A stretch of 64,000 nt of DNA from CAZQHK01 sp964593455 (GCA_964593455.1 CAZQHK010000009.1:1-64000); one strand, 5' to 3'. Shown: positions 1 to 8,012, numbered from the stretch's first letter. A program made the numbers and translations. The notes: a model not told the origin generated them from the letters alone.

Positions 1-2
1 AG

Positions 3-68
3 GATATCTCCAGCAACGAAGGTGACCGGTCCGATACGGCGAGAGCCAAGCCTGTTGCCGGACCGTAA
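3..68 (+). CDS. possible C-terminal end of a gene cut by the window edge
   Basis: Reading from base 3, an open frame of 21 codons runs to a TAA at 66-68 and ends in the residues ARAKPVAGP. The tail is too short to assign to a family. It could be the end of a plus-strand gene lying upstream of the window or simply a chance open frame. No hairpin or other terminator is obvious after it. Confidence 0.25.
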   Translation, partial: DISSNEGDRSDTARAKPVAGP

Positions 69-111
69 TGTCATATACCTATGTAAATTTTATACGGGCA
101 GGGAGGATGGA

Positions 112-294
112 TTAACCGACATTTGTTTTCTTCGGAGGGATTGCATTGTTGCAGTTTGAGACTACCCGGTAACCTTGCTTTTTTTCGTTGTCTCGCAGGT
201 TTTGGAAAAAAGTGTGCAGATTGTAATTTGCTCGTTTTGCCAGTTCTTCACCTGCTTTACGAACCTCTTGAACCAGGGGGTCTTGCCATGTCAT
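112..294 (-). CDS. short partner protein of a PIN-domain toxin (putative antitoxin)
   Basis: This is a 60-residue charged protein with an EVRKAGEELAKRANYNL segment followed by a DLRDNEKK-like helix and a basic tail. Its start codon overlaps the stop of the upstream PIN gene by four bases (ATGA, 291-294), so the two are translationally coupled. Small proteins with this EVR...YNLH...LR..Q..GxRVVS pattern are commonly encoded directly after PIN proteins of this subfamily. They are assumed to act as antitoxins or chaperone-like partners. Toxin-first order is the reverse of classic vapBC. Function is inferred from context only. Confidence 0.7.
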   Translation of the reverse strand: MTWQDPLVQEVRKAGEELAKRANYNLHTFFQNLRDNEKKQGYRVVSNCNNAIPPKKTNVG

Positions 295-770
295 AACGAT
301 GCCTCCATCAATTCTTCCGGGGTGCAGATTATTGGTGTATGGACACCATATGTTTTGTTCAATGTCACCAGCTTCTTAATGATTGCGCCGTTGGCCAGGT
401 GGCTGCAATTCCACGTTACGAGGTAATCGATATTATGAACGGAAGCGATCGCCAGGTGGGCGGCGTCGCGAAGGGATTTTTCCGGGATGAATAGTTTTTC
501 CATGTATGTCCGGGCCATCTTTTCAACCAGGTTATTCAATTCCAGGTGCGGAAAATCTTTTATTTCATGCAATCTTCTCTTCGCTGCTTCCGGGTCACCC
601 AAACCGGCTTCTTCCATTACAACCTCGGAGATGAATATATTGTACGTCTTAGTTGCGTGTGACCACCATTGCCGGGTAATCTCCTGGTGTGCAAGAACAA
701 TAATGTCCCGGCTGGGTTTGGAGGTGTAATAGCTTACCACCGTTGTTTCCAGGTATACTGATTCTTTCAT
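291..770 (-). CDS. PIN-domain protein, VapC-like putative ribonuclease toxin
   Basis: This 159-residue protein is a single PIN domain. It opens with VYLETTVVSYYTSKPSRD, a PIN subfamily in which the first metal-binding acid lies in the ETT motif. It continues with a conserved HQEITRQWW helix, an acidic-helix EEA, the central LRDAAHLAIA segment carrying the metal-binding Asp, and the TWNCSHLAN motif. PIN proteins of this type are Mg-dependent RNases, usually acting on tRNA or rRNA. The downstream 60-residue gene overlaps by four bases and is the likely antitoxin. A TATAAT box lies about 25 bases upstream of the start on the minus strand with a weak TTCACC -35. The RBS is AAAGG-like. Confidence 0.85.
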   Translation of the reverse strand: MKESVYLETTVVSYYTSKPSRDIIVLAHQEITRQWWSHATKTYNIFISEVVMEEAGLGDPEAAKRRLHEIKDFPHLELNNLVEKMARTYMEKLFIPEKSLRDAAHLAIASVHNIDYLVTWNCSHLANGAIIKKLVTLNKTYGVHTPIICTPEELMEASL

Positions 771-836
771 GAACCAAGCCTTTCTCTTATAATTATACCA
801 GATACATTGAACGTGGTGAATTATTTAAAGGTTATA

Positions 837-959
837 TTCTCCGAACTGAAAGTTTTGAAAAACTATTCCGCCATCGCCGGAGCCAGTATGACCGGGGAGG
901 CGGAAGCTTCCAATGAACATGATCAGGAGCTTGTTGACAGTGATGGATATAGCACATAG
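837..959 (+). other. intergenic stretch with a short open remnant
   Basis: The region between the PIN gene and the DUF4062 remnant (771-1041) has no complete gene. One plus-strand frame stays open for about 41 codons and ends at the TAG of 957-959 (reading ...ELKVLKNYSAIAGAS...). It has no convincing start and could be the worn tail of a lost gene. The competing minus-strand open frame over 832-1176 runs through the better-supported remnant next door and looks like a shadow. Confidence 0.25.
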
Positions 960-1041
960 ACTTATGGGCAACAGGAACCATGGAACCGGGAAATGATGAA
1001 ATAGCGTACTTCTCTACCTTTAACTCATTCGAAAGGCGTTT

Positions 1042-1218
1042 ATGAAAGAACTTATTTTTGTTAGCAGTGTCCAGAAGGAATTTGTGGGCGTAACCCGGAA
1101 GATGGCCATGCGAGACCTGGACAGACTTGTCGAAAAAGGTGTTCTCCAACGTAAAGGGGCCAAACGTGGAGCTCACTACGTGTTGGCGGGAAGAAAATCC
1201 GGTATGGGACAGTTATGA
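1042..1218 (+). pseudogene. internally deleted remnant of a DUF4062 / AlbA-type ATPase gene
   Basis: A 58-codon frame joins two pieces that belong at opposite ends of one much longer family. It opens with MKELIFVSSVQKEF, which matches the start of DUF4062 proteins. After only two residues it continues as VTRKMAMRDLDRLVEKGVLQ plus a basic RGAHYVL strand. That second piece is the C-terminal winged helix of divergent-AAA/AlbA_2 helicase-like regulators, normally several hundred residues downstream. The TGA overlaps the ATG assigned to the next gene. The YGT-type repeat tail typical of these proteins appears to run into the pilus ATPase start. I read it as a collapsed pseudogene; a real 58-residue DNA-binding microprotein is possible. 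Confidence 0.6.
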
Positions 1219-3179
1219 GACATATGGGACATTTAGAAGGTATGGAAAACTTCAGTTTTCGGAATTTGCTCCTGAAACGCAAGCTGGTCAGCGAGAAGAT
1301 GCTGGCCAGCGTTGATGAAGCCCGTGTCAAGGGAGATAACCGGGCTCTGGGCGAGATCCTTCTATCCTGGGATTACGTGTCGGAAGAGAAGTTGACCGAA
1401 GCGTTTGGTGAGTTCTTCCTGGGCCGAAAGATCGGGGCTATCCTAGTCGATACAGGGGCGGTCACCGAAACCGATCTGCAGTCGGCTCTGGTCCAGAAAA
1501 AGCGTAGCTCAAAACGTCGTTTCCTGGGAGATATCCTGGTGGATGCCGGGGTCATTGACGAAGACCGGCTGGCTTCCGCTCTGGCTCACCAGTTTAGTTT
1601 ACCGCTCTTTGCCGATTACGACCGGGAGATCGATCCGCTGCTTTTGAACACGTTTCCCGTGCAGGAGATGAACGAGAACCTGTTTGTCCCATTTTCAGCA
1701 GGCGACGGGCGGGTTGACGTGGTTATCGCCGATCCTACCGATGTGTTCACCCTGGACATGATACGGTCCAACTTCAGCCAGAAAGTCGAGTTTTTCCTGG
1801 GAGTTCCGTCTGGTATCAGGCGGCTCCTGGAGAACAGTGTGAGCGGCGACACGGTTTTGGAGGCGGGACATCAGGGAGACCGGTTCGAGTTCATCCGGGA
1901 CGAGGATGAGGACGAAGAGATCAAATTGGAGGACGAGACTGATCTCCTGGAAGACGAGAAAAACCCTGTAGTCAGGCTGGTCAACTCGCTTCTCACCGAC
2001 GCTATCGAGAAACGGTCCAGCGACGTCCACATCGAGGGATACGAGGAGGAAGTAAAAGCCAAGTACCGGATCGACGGGGTATTGTTTACGGCCCTGGAGA
2101 GTATCGATAAAAAATATCAAAACCTGATCATCTCCCGTATCAAGATCATGGCCTCTCTCGATATCGCCGAGAAGCGGCGGCCACAGGACGGTCGGTTCAA
2201 GCTCAAGTTCAAGGGCCGGAACATTGATTTCAGGGTATCGATCCTGCCGACCATCTTCGGGGAATCTGCGGTGATCAGGATTTTGGACAAGACTGCGGTT
2301 ACCCTTGACGTGAACAAAATCGGGATGGAGCCGGATGATCTGAAGAAGTTCAAATCATGTGTCCGGGAACCTTACGGGATGATCCTGGTGTGCGGTCCTA
2401 CCGGGAGCGGCAAGACCACCACGCTTTACTCGGCCATGAAATTCATCCACCGGTCGGAAGACAAGATCATTACCATCGAGGACCCGGTTGAGTACCAGTT
2501 GCCGGACATCATCCAGATCCCGGTCAACGTGAAAAAGGGGCTGACTTTCGCCAAGGGCTTGAGATCCATCGTCCGACAGGACCCGGACAAGATCATGATC
2601 GGTGAGATCCGGGACGAGGAAACGGCCCAGATCGCCGTAAACGCCGCTCTTACCGGGCACCTGGTGTTCAGTACCGTTCACTCCAACAACGTGTTCGATG
2701 CTATCAGCCGATTGATGAACATGGGAATCGATCTCTACCAGTTCGTGTCGTCTTTCAGAATGGTGATGGCCCAGCGCCTGGTGCGGAGACTCTGCGATTT
2801 CTGCAAGGCACCGGCTGAGTATGACCAGGCGTTTTTCAGTGAATTCGGATATGATTTTGACCGGTACGGCGGGCACACGTTCTATCAGCCGGTGGGATGC
2901 CGCAAGTGCAGCAGTATCGGATACTCCGGGCGCACGGGGGTTTTCGAGCTCCTGGTGGTCTCAAGCCAGATGAAGGACATCCTGTCCCGGCGAGTTTCAC
3001 CGCTTATTATCAGGAAAGTGGCCGTACAGGAGGGGCTCAGGTCCCTTCGGCAATCGGCGTTTAACAATGCGTTCAAGGGAATGACCTCTCTGGATGAGGT
3101 AAACCGGGTCACCTCCTTGGAGATGGCTGACAGCGACCTGGCTAAATTGAAAATAGGGGACATTGAGGAGCAAGAGTAG
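1215..3179 (+). CDS. pilB: type IV pilus / type II secretion assembly ATPase (PilB/GspE)
   Basis: This 654-residue cytoplasmic hexameric ATPase powers pilus or pseudopilus polymerisation. Two tandem MshEN-like N-terminal repeats cover about residues 10-150. They are followed by a PilZ/MshE-type linker and the GspE ATPase domain from about 240. The Walker A is GPTGSGKT at 394-401, followed by the Asp box (TIEDPVEYQ) and a GEIRDEETA Walker B region. A zinc-binding tetracysteine is present (C527, C530, C562, C565), as in PilB/GspE rather than PilT. MshEN repeats can bind c-di-GMP in relatives. The first nine residues derive from the tail of the preceding remnant, so translation may really begin at ATG 1242 (MENFSF). 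It leads a pilM-N-O-Q set. Confidence 0.95.
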   Translation: MRHMGHLEGMENFSFRNLLLKRKLVSEKMLASVDEARVKGDNRALGEILLSWDYVSEEKLTEAFGEFFLGRKIGAILVDTGAVTETDLQSALVQKKRSSKRRFLGDILVDAGVIDEDRLASALAHQFSLPLFADYDREIDPLLLNTFPVQEMNENLFVPFSAGDGRVDVVIADPTDVFTLDMIRSNFSQKVEFFLGVPSGIRRLLENSVSGDTVLEAGHQGDRFEFIRDEDEDEEIKLEDETDLLEDEKNPVVRLVNSLLTDAIEKRSSDVHIEGYEEEVKAKYRIDGVLFTALESIDKKYQNLIISRIKIMASLDIAEKRRPQDGRFKLKFKGRNIDFRVSILPTIFGESAVIRILDKTAVTLDVNKIGMEPDDLKKFKSCVREPYGMILVCGPTGSGKTTTLYSAMKFIHRSEDKIITIEDPVEYQLPDIIQIPVNVKKGLTFAKGLRSIVRQDPDKIMIGEIRDEETAQIAVNAALTGHLVFSTVHSNNVFDAISRLMNMGIDLYQFVSSFRMVMAQRLVRRLCDFCKAPAEYDQAFFSEFGYDFDRYGGHTFYQPVGCRKCSSIGYSGRTGVFELLVVSSQMKDILSRRVSPLIIRKVAVQEGLRSLRQSAFNNAFKGMTSLDEVNRVTSLEMADSDLAKLKIGDIEEQE

Positions 3180-3230
3180 TCATCCTCCGGCTTGTCCGGG
3201 GGATCCACGGGCAGCTGAAAAGGATATGGA

Positions 3231-3251
3231 TTGCCCGGACAAACCGGGCAA
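3231..3251. repeat. perfect 8-bp inverted repeat (possible weak terminator)
   Basis: TTGCCCGG at 3231-3238 and CCGGGCAA at 3244-3251 pair perfectly around a 5-base loop, 52 bases after the ATPase stop codon. No T-run follows, so it may act as an mRNA-stabilising or attenuating hairpin rather than a full terminator. Its right arm is the first half of the tandem-repeat array that follows. Confidence 0.6.
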
Positions 3252-3387
3252 TAACTGAATTGATTTGAGCAATGACAGTGATGAGTCGGACAATAACGGA
3301 CTAGCTTGAGCAATGACAGAAACTAGTCAGACAATAGCTGAAGTCAGTTAGGCAATTTCAGGGCTAGTTGAGGTATAGGACTTATGA
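3244..3387. repeat. degenerate 20-21-bp tandem repeat array between pilB and pilM
   Basis: Six consecutive units start at 3244, 3265, 3286, 3306, 3327 and 3348, with a worn seventh from 3368. Each has the core pattern T(T/C)(G/A)G(A/G)CAAT(G/A)(A/G)C followed by an A/G-rich half. Units 2 and 4 share 14 identical leading bases; units 3 and 5 share most of TC(G/A)GACAATA. The array fills the whole pilB-pilM intergenic space and runs into the pilM ribosome-binding region. It is too closely packed to be CRISPR. Its role is unknown: slippage tract, regulator-binding array or RNA structure. Confidence 0.75.
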
Positions 3388-4484
3388 TCGGAATATCGTT
3401 TGGGACTTATGGGATAACCGGGGTGTCTGTTGCCGGTAGACGGGGTAACTATACCCTGGAATCATCCCATTCTGTGCCGTTCTACTCGCTTTCGGATATC
3501 AGGGACGAGGGAAAGGTCCTGGAACAGGTTCTGGAAGCTCTGAAGACCACGGGAAAGAAACTCCGGGTGTCTCTCTCTCCCCAGTATGCCGACCTGCAGC
3601 TGGTCAGGCTTAAAACCAAACCTCATGACCCGGACGAACTCAAACGGGTCCTCTGCTGGAAGGCTCTCGGACAGAAAAGCAATCCTGAAGACTACGTGAT
3701 CGATTTCCAGGAGCTGGAAGGTGCGGAACCGGGAACGTTCGTTGTTGAGTTTATCGATAAGCGTCTTTTCGAGCGGATTATGAACACCTGCTCCAGGTTA
3801 AAATTTGCAGTTGAAGTGATGGATCTCGATCCGCTTAACGTATTCTCCCTCTTTTATGACCGTCTGCAGGCGAAAGGTGCTTTCAAGCGTCTGGTGGGAC
3901 TGATTTATCTGGGAGAACAGTTTTCCTCCCTGACGCTGTTTGACCACGGAGTATTGTGTGCTTACCGGCGTTTCAGGCTCGGTGGGCGGGATTTCACCGA
4001 AGAGATCATGAGAAAGAAATGTATCGGCCTGGATAAGGCGGAAGAGTTCAAACGAGCAAACCTGTTCTTCCCGGTCGGTCTTGACGATCCCCGGAAACTG
4101 GAAGATTCTGTACTGGAAAATTTCCCATTCATCAGGGAGACCTGTTTCCGGTTGGTGCAGGAAATAAAAGCTAGCCTGATCTCCTATTCATACATGTTCG
4201 ATGGGCGGGAAGTGGGGTATCTCTACATGAGCGGTGGTCCGGCGGGATTTGACCGAATCGATCGTTACCTCACCATGGCCTTGGAGACCGGAGTAGAGGT
4301 GTTGAATCCTCTCGATGTGGTGTCCTTCAAAGGAAACGCGGATACAACGGCCGCAACGGAGCTTGAAACAGTAGGATCTCTGAAAAAAGACGGCCGAACT
4401 GACACTGGGCAGCCCAGAATATTTCAGTTTGGTTCCCCAGCCTATCTGGCGCCGGTTATCGGGGCCTGTCTGCGAGAAGGGTAG
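3384..4484 (+). CDS. pilM: PilM-like actin-fold ATPase of the pilus alignment complex
   Basis: This 366-residue cytoplasmic protein has the actin-like fold of PilM. The phosphate-1 loop region is IGISFGTYGITGVSV near the N-terminus, and a second nucleotide-binding segment (GLIYLGEQFSSLTLF) lies around residue 172. A YLYMSGGPAGFDRI motif near 280 is the adenosine-site glycine loop. PilM binds nucleotide and the N-terminal tail of PilN, linking the cytoplasmic ATPase to the inner-membrane PilN-PilO pair. It lies 204 bases after the ATPase and 13 bases before the next gene, the usual pilMNO order. The mid-region is more divergent than classical PilM. Confidence 0.85.
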   Translation: MIGISFGTYGITGVSVAGRRGNYTLESSHSVPFYSLSDIRDEGKVLEQVLEALKTTGKKLRVSLSPQYADLQLVRLKTKPHDPDELKRVLCWKALGQKSNPEDYVIDFQELEGAEPGTFVVEFIDKRLFERIMNTCSRLKFAVEVMDLDPLNVFSLFYDRLQAKGAFKRLVGLIYLGEQFSSLTLFDHGVLCAYRRFRLGGRDFTEEIMRKKCIGLDKAEEFKRANLFFPVGLDDPRKLEDSVLENFPFIRETCFRLVQEIKASLISYSYMFDGREVGYLYMSGGPAGFDRIDRYLTMALETGVEVLNPLDVVSFKGNADTTAATELETVGSLKKDGRTDTGQPRIFQFGSPAYLAPVIGACLREG

Positions 4485-4497
4485 GAGGAGACGAAGC

Positions 4498-5079
4498 GTG
4501 CGGTTACAGCTTAATCTGGCCAGGAAAGAGAAGAAAGCGGTATTCGTTCCGCTTGTCATCTATCTTGGGCTTATTGCGCTTATTATGGTCTCTCTCTGGT
4601 ATCAATACCGTTTCCACTACATGGAATGTCTCCAGGCCAGAGAAATGAAACGTGAAGAACTTGGTCTGGTCGAAAAAGAGCTGGCTGAAATTGAGAAACC
4701 CGCTGCCGGTCCGGAGTTTTTTGCAGTTTCTGTCGAGGGTGTTAATGCGCAGATTGAATCCTTCAATACCCTGATCGAAGGGAAAAACTTCAAGTGGAGC
4801 GGGTTTTTAAGAACTCTCGAACAGACTGTTCCAGACCAGATGTCTGTGGAAAGTATCCGGTTTTCTCTCAATGAACTAAGCGGTATTATCGAGGGGAAAA
4901 GTCAGAAATTTTCTTCTGTTCTGAAGCTTGTGCGTCGTCTGCAGGACGCGGGGACCTTGAGAGATGTGTTTCTCATCTATCATGGTAAGGAAAAGATTAA
5001 AGGGACCGAGGACGAGGAAGTGTACCGGTACCGGATCTGTTTCACCCTGGAAAAAGAAAAAACCGAAAGCACGCTGTGA
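4498..5079 (+). CDS. pilN: PilN-like inner-membrane pilus alignment protein
   Basis: The open frame extends back to 4429, but GTG 4498 is preceded by a strong AGGAGGAG at 7-bp spacing and gives a PilN-like N-terminus (VRLQLNLARKEKK). That corresponds to the cytoplasmic peptide PilM grips. One transmembrane helix follows (about residues 14-33), then a coiled coil (EMKREELGLVEKELAEIE) and a periplasmic ferredoxin-like region (FSLNELSGIIEGKS...). The resulting 193 residues match the usual PilN length. Gene order pilM-pilN-pilO supports the call more strongly than sequence alone. Confidence 0.82.
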   Translation: MRLQLNLARKEKKAVFVPLVIYLGLIALIMVSLWYQYRFHYMECLQAREMKREELGLVEKELAEIEKPAAGPEFFAVSVEGVNAQIESFNTLIEGKNFKWSGFLRTLEQTVPDQMSVESIRFSLNELSGIIEGKSQKFSSVLKLVRRLQDAGTLRDVFLIYHGKEKIKGTEDEEVYRYRICFTLEKEKTESTL

Positions 5080-5086
5080 AATAGCT

Positions 5087-6205
5087 ATGAAAAAGAACAT
5101 TATAGGGTTACTGGTGATTCTGGTCGTTGCTAATCTGTCTTTCTACTTGTTTCTGGTGGGAAAGACTCAAAACGACATCCGGGAGCTTGAAATAGAGCGT
5201 CTCACCGGTCTCACTACCATTAAAGAGATCAGGGATATAAAGGTCTGCGTGGATACGTTGGGATCGAGGCTCGATGAAGCCCGGCAGGGTCTTGTCAATC
5301 TGAACTCGCTCCTGGTTGACGAGCGGGAGTTGGTGGACCTGGTGGCGGAGATAACCAGGATTGCCAACGTGTCGGGTGTGGAACTCAGGAAAGTTCAGTA
5401 TGAACCCCAATTGGAGGCAAGTGAAGGCCAATTTCGCCACATCTTCGTTAATCTCCCGGTACGGGGTGGGTATGAGAAGATTCGGACTTTTATCTTCAAG
5501 CTCGAGACGATCAAGAAACTTATCCGGATAAAGGACCTCACCTCCATCCAGGTCAAACCCGGAGAGGGAAATGAGCTCGACCTCCGCCTGCGGCTGGTGG
5601 TGTACTTCAAGGCCGATCTTGAAGAAGCGGTTACTATTGGAGTAGAGCCGATAGCAGGAGCCGAGTCTTCGTCTTGGAGAATAGATTCTGGTCTCCCCAA
5701 AGAACTGCAGACCATGAAAACCGATTTGACCGCGCTCAGCGTGAAAACCTTTAAGACTCTTGAATTCTCTTCTGCCGATGCAGATACTACTGGAGAAAAA
5801 GGGGAGATCTCGAACATTTTCGAACCGCTCTTCATCGAGAAAATGGCTCGACAGAAAGTCGTGGTCACGAAAGTGGAGCCGGAACCTCCGCCACCACCAC
5901 CGATTAAACAGGCTGTTGTGCCGGCCCCGCCGGTCCAGGTTGTTGACGAAAAACCTGACCTCGAGAAGGAGAAAACACAGCAATGGCTTGATGGGTTCGG
6001 GTTTATGGGGCTCATCGACCGCAAAGGGAAGGGTGTCGATTACTTTCTCAGTGACGGCAAGGATTTCTACGTAGTCGGTAGCGGTGATTCTCTAAGTAGC
6101 GGTGAGGTGACGGTGGCCCTTAAGGACGGTTATCTGCTGCTCAAGCATACCGCCTACGATCTGGAGAAAAAGCTTCGTATCCCCGAAACCGGTATCAGTG
6201 AATAA
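5087..6205 (+). CDS. pilO: PilO-like protein with a PilP-like C-terminal segment
   Basis: ATG 5087, seven bases after the pilN stop, gives 372 residues. These comprise a short cytoplasmic tail, one transmembrane helix (about 4-22), a coiled coil (28-75) and the PilO periplasmic fold (GGYEKIRTFIFKLETI). The protein then runs on, which ordinary PilO (about 200 residues) does not. A low-complexity Pro run near residues 265-285 leads to a C-terminal beta domain (GFGFMGLIDRKGKGVDYFL...). That domain resembles PilP, the lipoprotein that connects PilNO to the secretin. No separate pilP exists here, so PilO-PilP fusion is the simplest reading. The open frame upstream of 5087 overlaps pilN and is a shadow. 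Confidence 0.8.
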   Translation: MKKNIIGLLVILVVANLSFYLFLVGKTQNDIRELEIERLTGLTTIKEIRDIKVCVDTLGSRLDEARQGLVNLNSLLVDERELVDLVAEITRIANVSGVELRKVQYEPQLEASEGQFRHIFVNLPVRGGYEKIRTFIFKLETIKKLIRIKDLTSIQVKPGEGNELDLRLRLVVYFKADLEEAVTIGVEPIAGAESSSWRIDSGLPKELQTMKTDLTALSVKTFKTLEFSSADADTTGEKGEISNIFEPLFIEKMARQKVVVTKVEPEPPPPPPIKQAVVPAPPVQVVDEKPDLEKEKTQQWLDGFGFMGLIDRKGKGVDYFLSDGKDFYVVGSGDSLSSGEVTVALKDGYLLLKHTAYDLEKKLRIPETGISE

Positions 6206-6300
6206 TGGTTAATCAAGACTATTTTTCTCCTTTTGAACTAGATATCCATATTTCAATATTACACAATTAGAAGTAACGCTGTTTTGGCTTGAAATTATGC

Positions 6301-6330
6301 TTGACTATGGATATGCGAATAAATTATAGT
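6301..6330 (+). promoter_or_regulatory. sigma-70-type promoter for the secretin gene
   Basis: TTGACT (6301-6306) and TATAGT (6325-6330) are separated by 18 bases, 20 bases upstream of the secretin ATG. The 145-base AT-rich gap between pilO and the secretin (6206-6350) holds no gene. The secretin may therefore be expressed separately from pilMNO. The GATTAGAGG just downstream also serves as a plausible RBS. Confidence 0.6.
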
Positions 6331-6350
6331 AGATTAGAGGCAAAACCATT

Positions 6351-7790
6351 ATGAAAACTAGCGTAAACTACTTTAAAGGTGCCCTTTTTACTCTTCTGCT
6401 CATAGCTGTATTCTCGACGGGTCAGACGCCTTTGTTTTCACAAGAAGAAGCGCCGGTTATCGATCTCTCAAAGATACAGTTCAAGGACACGCCTCTAGCC
6501 AAGATACTGGAAGTCATTGCCGGGTCCTCCGGAATGAATATCTATCTGGATGAGGACGTGCCCGATAAAAAAGTGTCGGTATTCGCTAAAGACCAGAAAC
6601 TGGACACGGTGCTGGACCTTATCCTGGAAACCCACGACCTGTGTCAAAAAAAGGTGGACGAGAATACCATCATCGTTTTTCCCAAGAAGAAAACCACTCA
6701 ATACCTGGAAACCGAGACCGAGATCTTCTTTCTTACGCAGGCGGAGTCCGGGAAACTAACTTCCGTCCTCAAGAACATCGGCAAACACGTGCAGGTGTTC
6801 GTCGACGATCGCACTAATTCGCTCATTTTTTTCGGAAATAGCGATGAGATCGAAGAGGCCCGCACGATGCTTGATCTCCTTGACCGGAAGAACAAGCAGG
6901 TGCTGGTTGACATGAAACTTCTGGAAGTTGACCGGAAAAAGCTTAAGGAGCTGGGTCCGACCTTGACCGAGGGCAGCACTTTCAGCATCGACCGGTTATT
7001 GAATATCAACGACAAGAACGCTCCCGTGTTGATCAAGCTGATCGAGAACATCGAGGATACCAGGATTCTGGCGCAGCCGAAGATACGAGTGCTCGATAAA
7101 GAAGACGCTCACATCACTATCGCCGACCGGATTCCTATCGAGATCACGTCAAGTTCTCAGTCGCCCACGGGTCCGGTCCAGATCGAAAAACGGGTCCAGT
7201 GGCTTGATGTCGGTGTCAAACTGCAAATTGAAGTGCTAAGCATCAGTTTTGACGATGACAGCATCATCCTCAAAGTTACCACCGAAGTAAGCTCTCTCAT
7301 CTCCATCACCGCCGCCGGTTACCCTCAAACCAGGATCAGGACGGCGGAATCGATTCTGCGTGCCAGGAACGGTGAAACGGTGATCATGGGCGGCCTCATC
7401 TCGCAGGACGAGATCGAATCTTGGTTCAAGATTCCGATATTGTCTGACATCCCGCTGATAGGGCGAGCCTTCACCGACAAGAAGAAAAACCTCTCAGAAT
7501 CCGAGATAATCATGTTCCTGACTCCTCACATAATCTCCACCGAAACAGCGAAGAGAGCTACCTCCTCAGCCAGCGCTGGTTACACCAAAAAAGAAATCAC
7601 TTCAATGTTGGAAGAAGGGCAGGGGGAAAGTAGGACTTCAAGTCCGGAAGAATCTAAACTGGGCATTGGAGTGGAGGACAGGACTGGAGAAGGACACCAG
7701 AAGAGATCTCTCCAGATTCTTGGCCGGAAGGACAGCATCCGGAAACTACTCGAAAGACTCCGTCACAAAGTCGAGACTGAACACCGCTGA
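6351..7790 (+). CDS. pilQ: secretin, outer-membrane pore (PilQ/GspD family)
   Basis: This 479-residue outer-membrane protein has a signal peptide ending near residue 30 (LFSQEE). An N0/STN-type domain (36-110, FKDTPLAKILEVIAGSSGMN) follows, then one N1/KH-like domain (about 115-185, DDRTNSLIFFG) and the secretin C domain (about 190-400). The C domain carries the hallmark segments TRIRTAESILRARNGETVIMGGL and IPILSDIPLIGRAF. The last ~70 residues are a polar tail after LTPHIIS. It multimerises into the gated channel for the pilus or secreted protein. It is short for a PilQ because AMIN domains are missing. It follows pilO and has its own promoter. Confidence 0.95.
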   Translation: MKTSVNYFKGALFTLLLIAVFSTGQTPLFSQEEAPVIDLSKIQFKDTPLAKILEVIAGSSGMNIYLDEDVPDKKVSVFAKDQKLDTVLDLILETHDLCQKKVDENTIIVFPKKKTTQYLETETEIFFLTQAESGKLTSVLKNIGKHVQVFVDDRTNSLIFFGNSDEIEEARTMLDLLDRKNKQVLVDMKLLEVDRKKLKELGPTLTEGSTFSIDRLLNINDKNAPVLIKLIENIEDTRILAQPKIRVLDKEDAHITIADRIPIEITSSSQSPTGPVQIEKRVQWLDVGVKLQIEVLSISFDDDSIILKVTTEVSSLISITAAGYPQTRIRTAESILRARNGETVIMGGLISQDEIESWFKIPILSDIPLIGRAFTDKKKNLSESEIIMFLTPHIISTETAKRATSSASAGYTKKEITSMLEEGQGESRTSSPEESKLGIGVEDRTGEGHQKRSLQILGRKDSIRKLLERLRHKVETEHR

Positions 7791-7823
7791 TTAAAGTGGT
7801 ATACTATAGGCGGTGAAGAATCA

Positions 7824-8012
7824 ATGAAGTTCAGCGAACTTGTACGTCTTTTGGAGAAGAATGGATTCCGTATTGTAAAAGAAAAAGGTTCGATCCGGTA
7901 TTATGGAAAAACCGGATGGAACAGGCTAGTTAGAGTAGACTACCATGGAGCGAAGGAAGTCCCTACAGGGACGTGCCACGCGATATTGAAATCAGCAGGT
8001 TTGAAGGAGTAA
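7824..8012 (+). CDS. hicA: HicA-family toxin (mRNA interferase-like dsRBD fold)
   Basis: This 62-residue protein spans the whole HicA fold: MKFSELVRLLEKNGFRIVKE, then KGSIRYYGK, then RVDYHGAKEVPTGTCHAILKSAGL. HicA toxins cleave mRNA using a His in the first beta strand (usually GSH). Here that position reads GSI. I have seen the same GSIR variant in a HicA subgroup, so it is not necessarily inactive, but the catalytic His is absent from its usual place. The HVEVP-like element is DYHGAKEV. HicB follows 15 bases later. A TATACT box at 7799-7804 suggests a dedicated promoter. Confidence 0.88.
   Translation: MKFSELVRLLEKNGFRIVKEKGSIRYYGKTGWNRLVRVDYHGAKEVPTGTCHAILKSAGLKE

Noticed and set aside
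832..1330. Two minus-strand open frames (832-1176 and 1061-1330)
   Set aside because: They lie antisense to the DUF4062 remnant and pilB start, have no family resemblance and no good ribosome-binding sites.
3244..3387. CRISPR array
   Set aside because: Units are 20-21 bp, abut without unique spacers and are degenerate; no cas genes are nearby.
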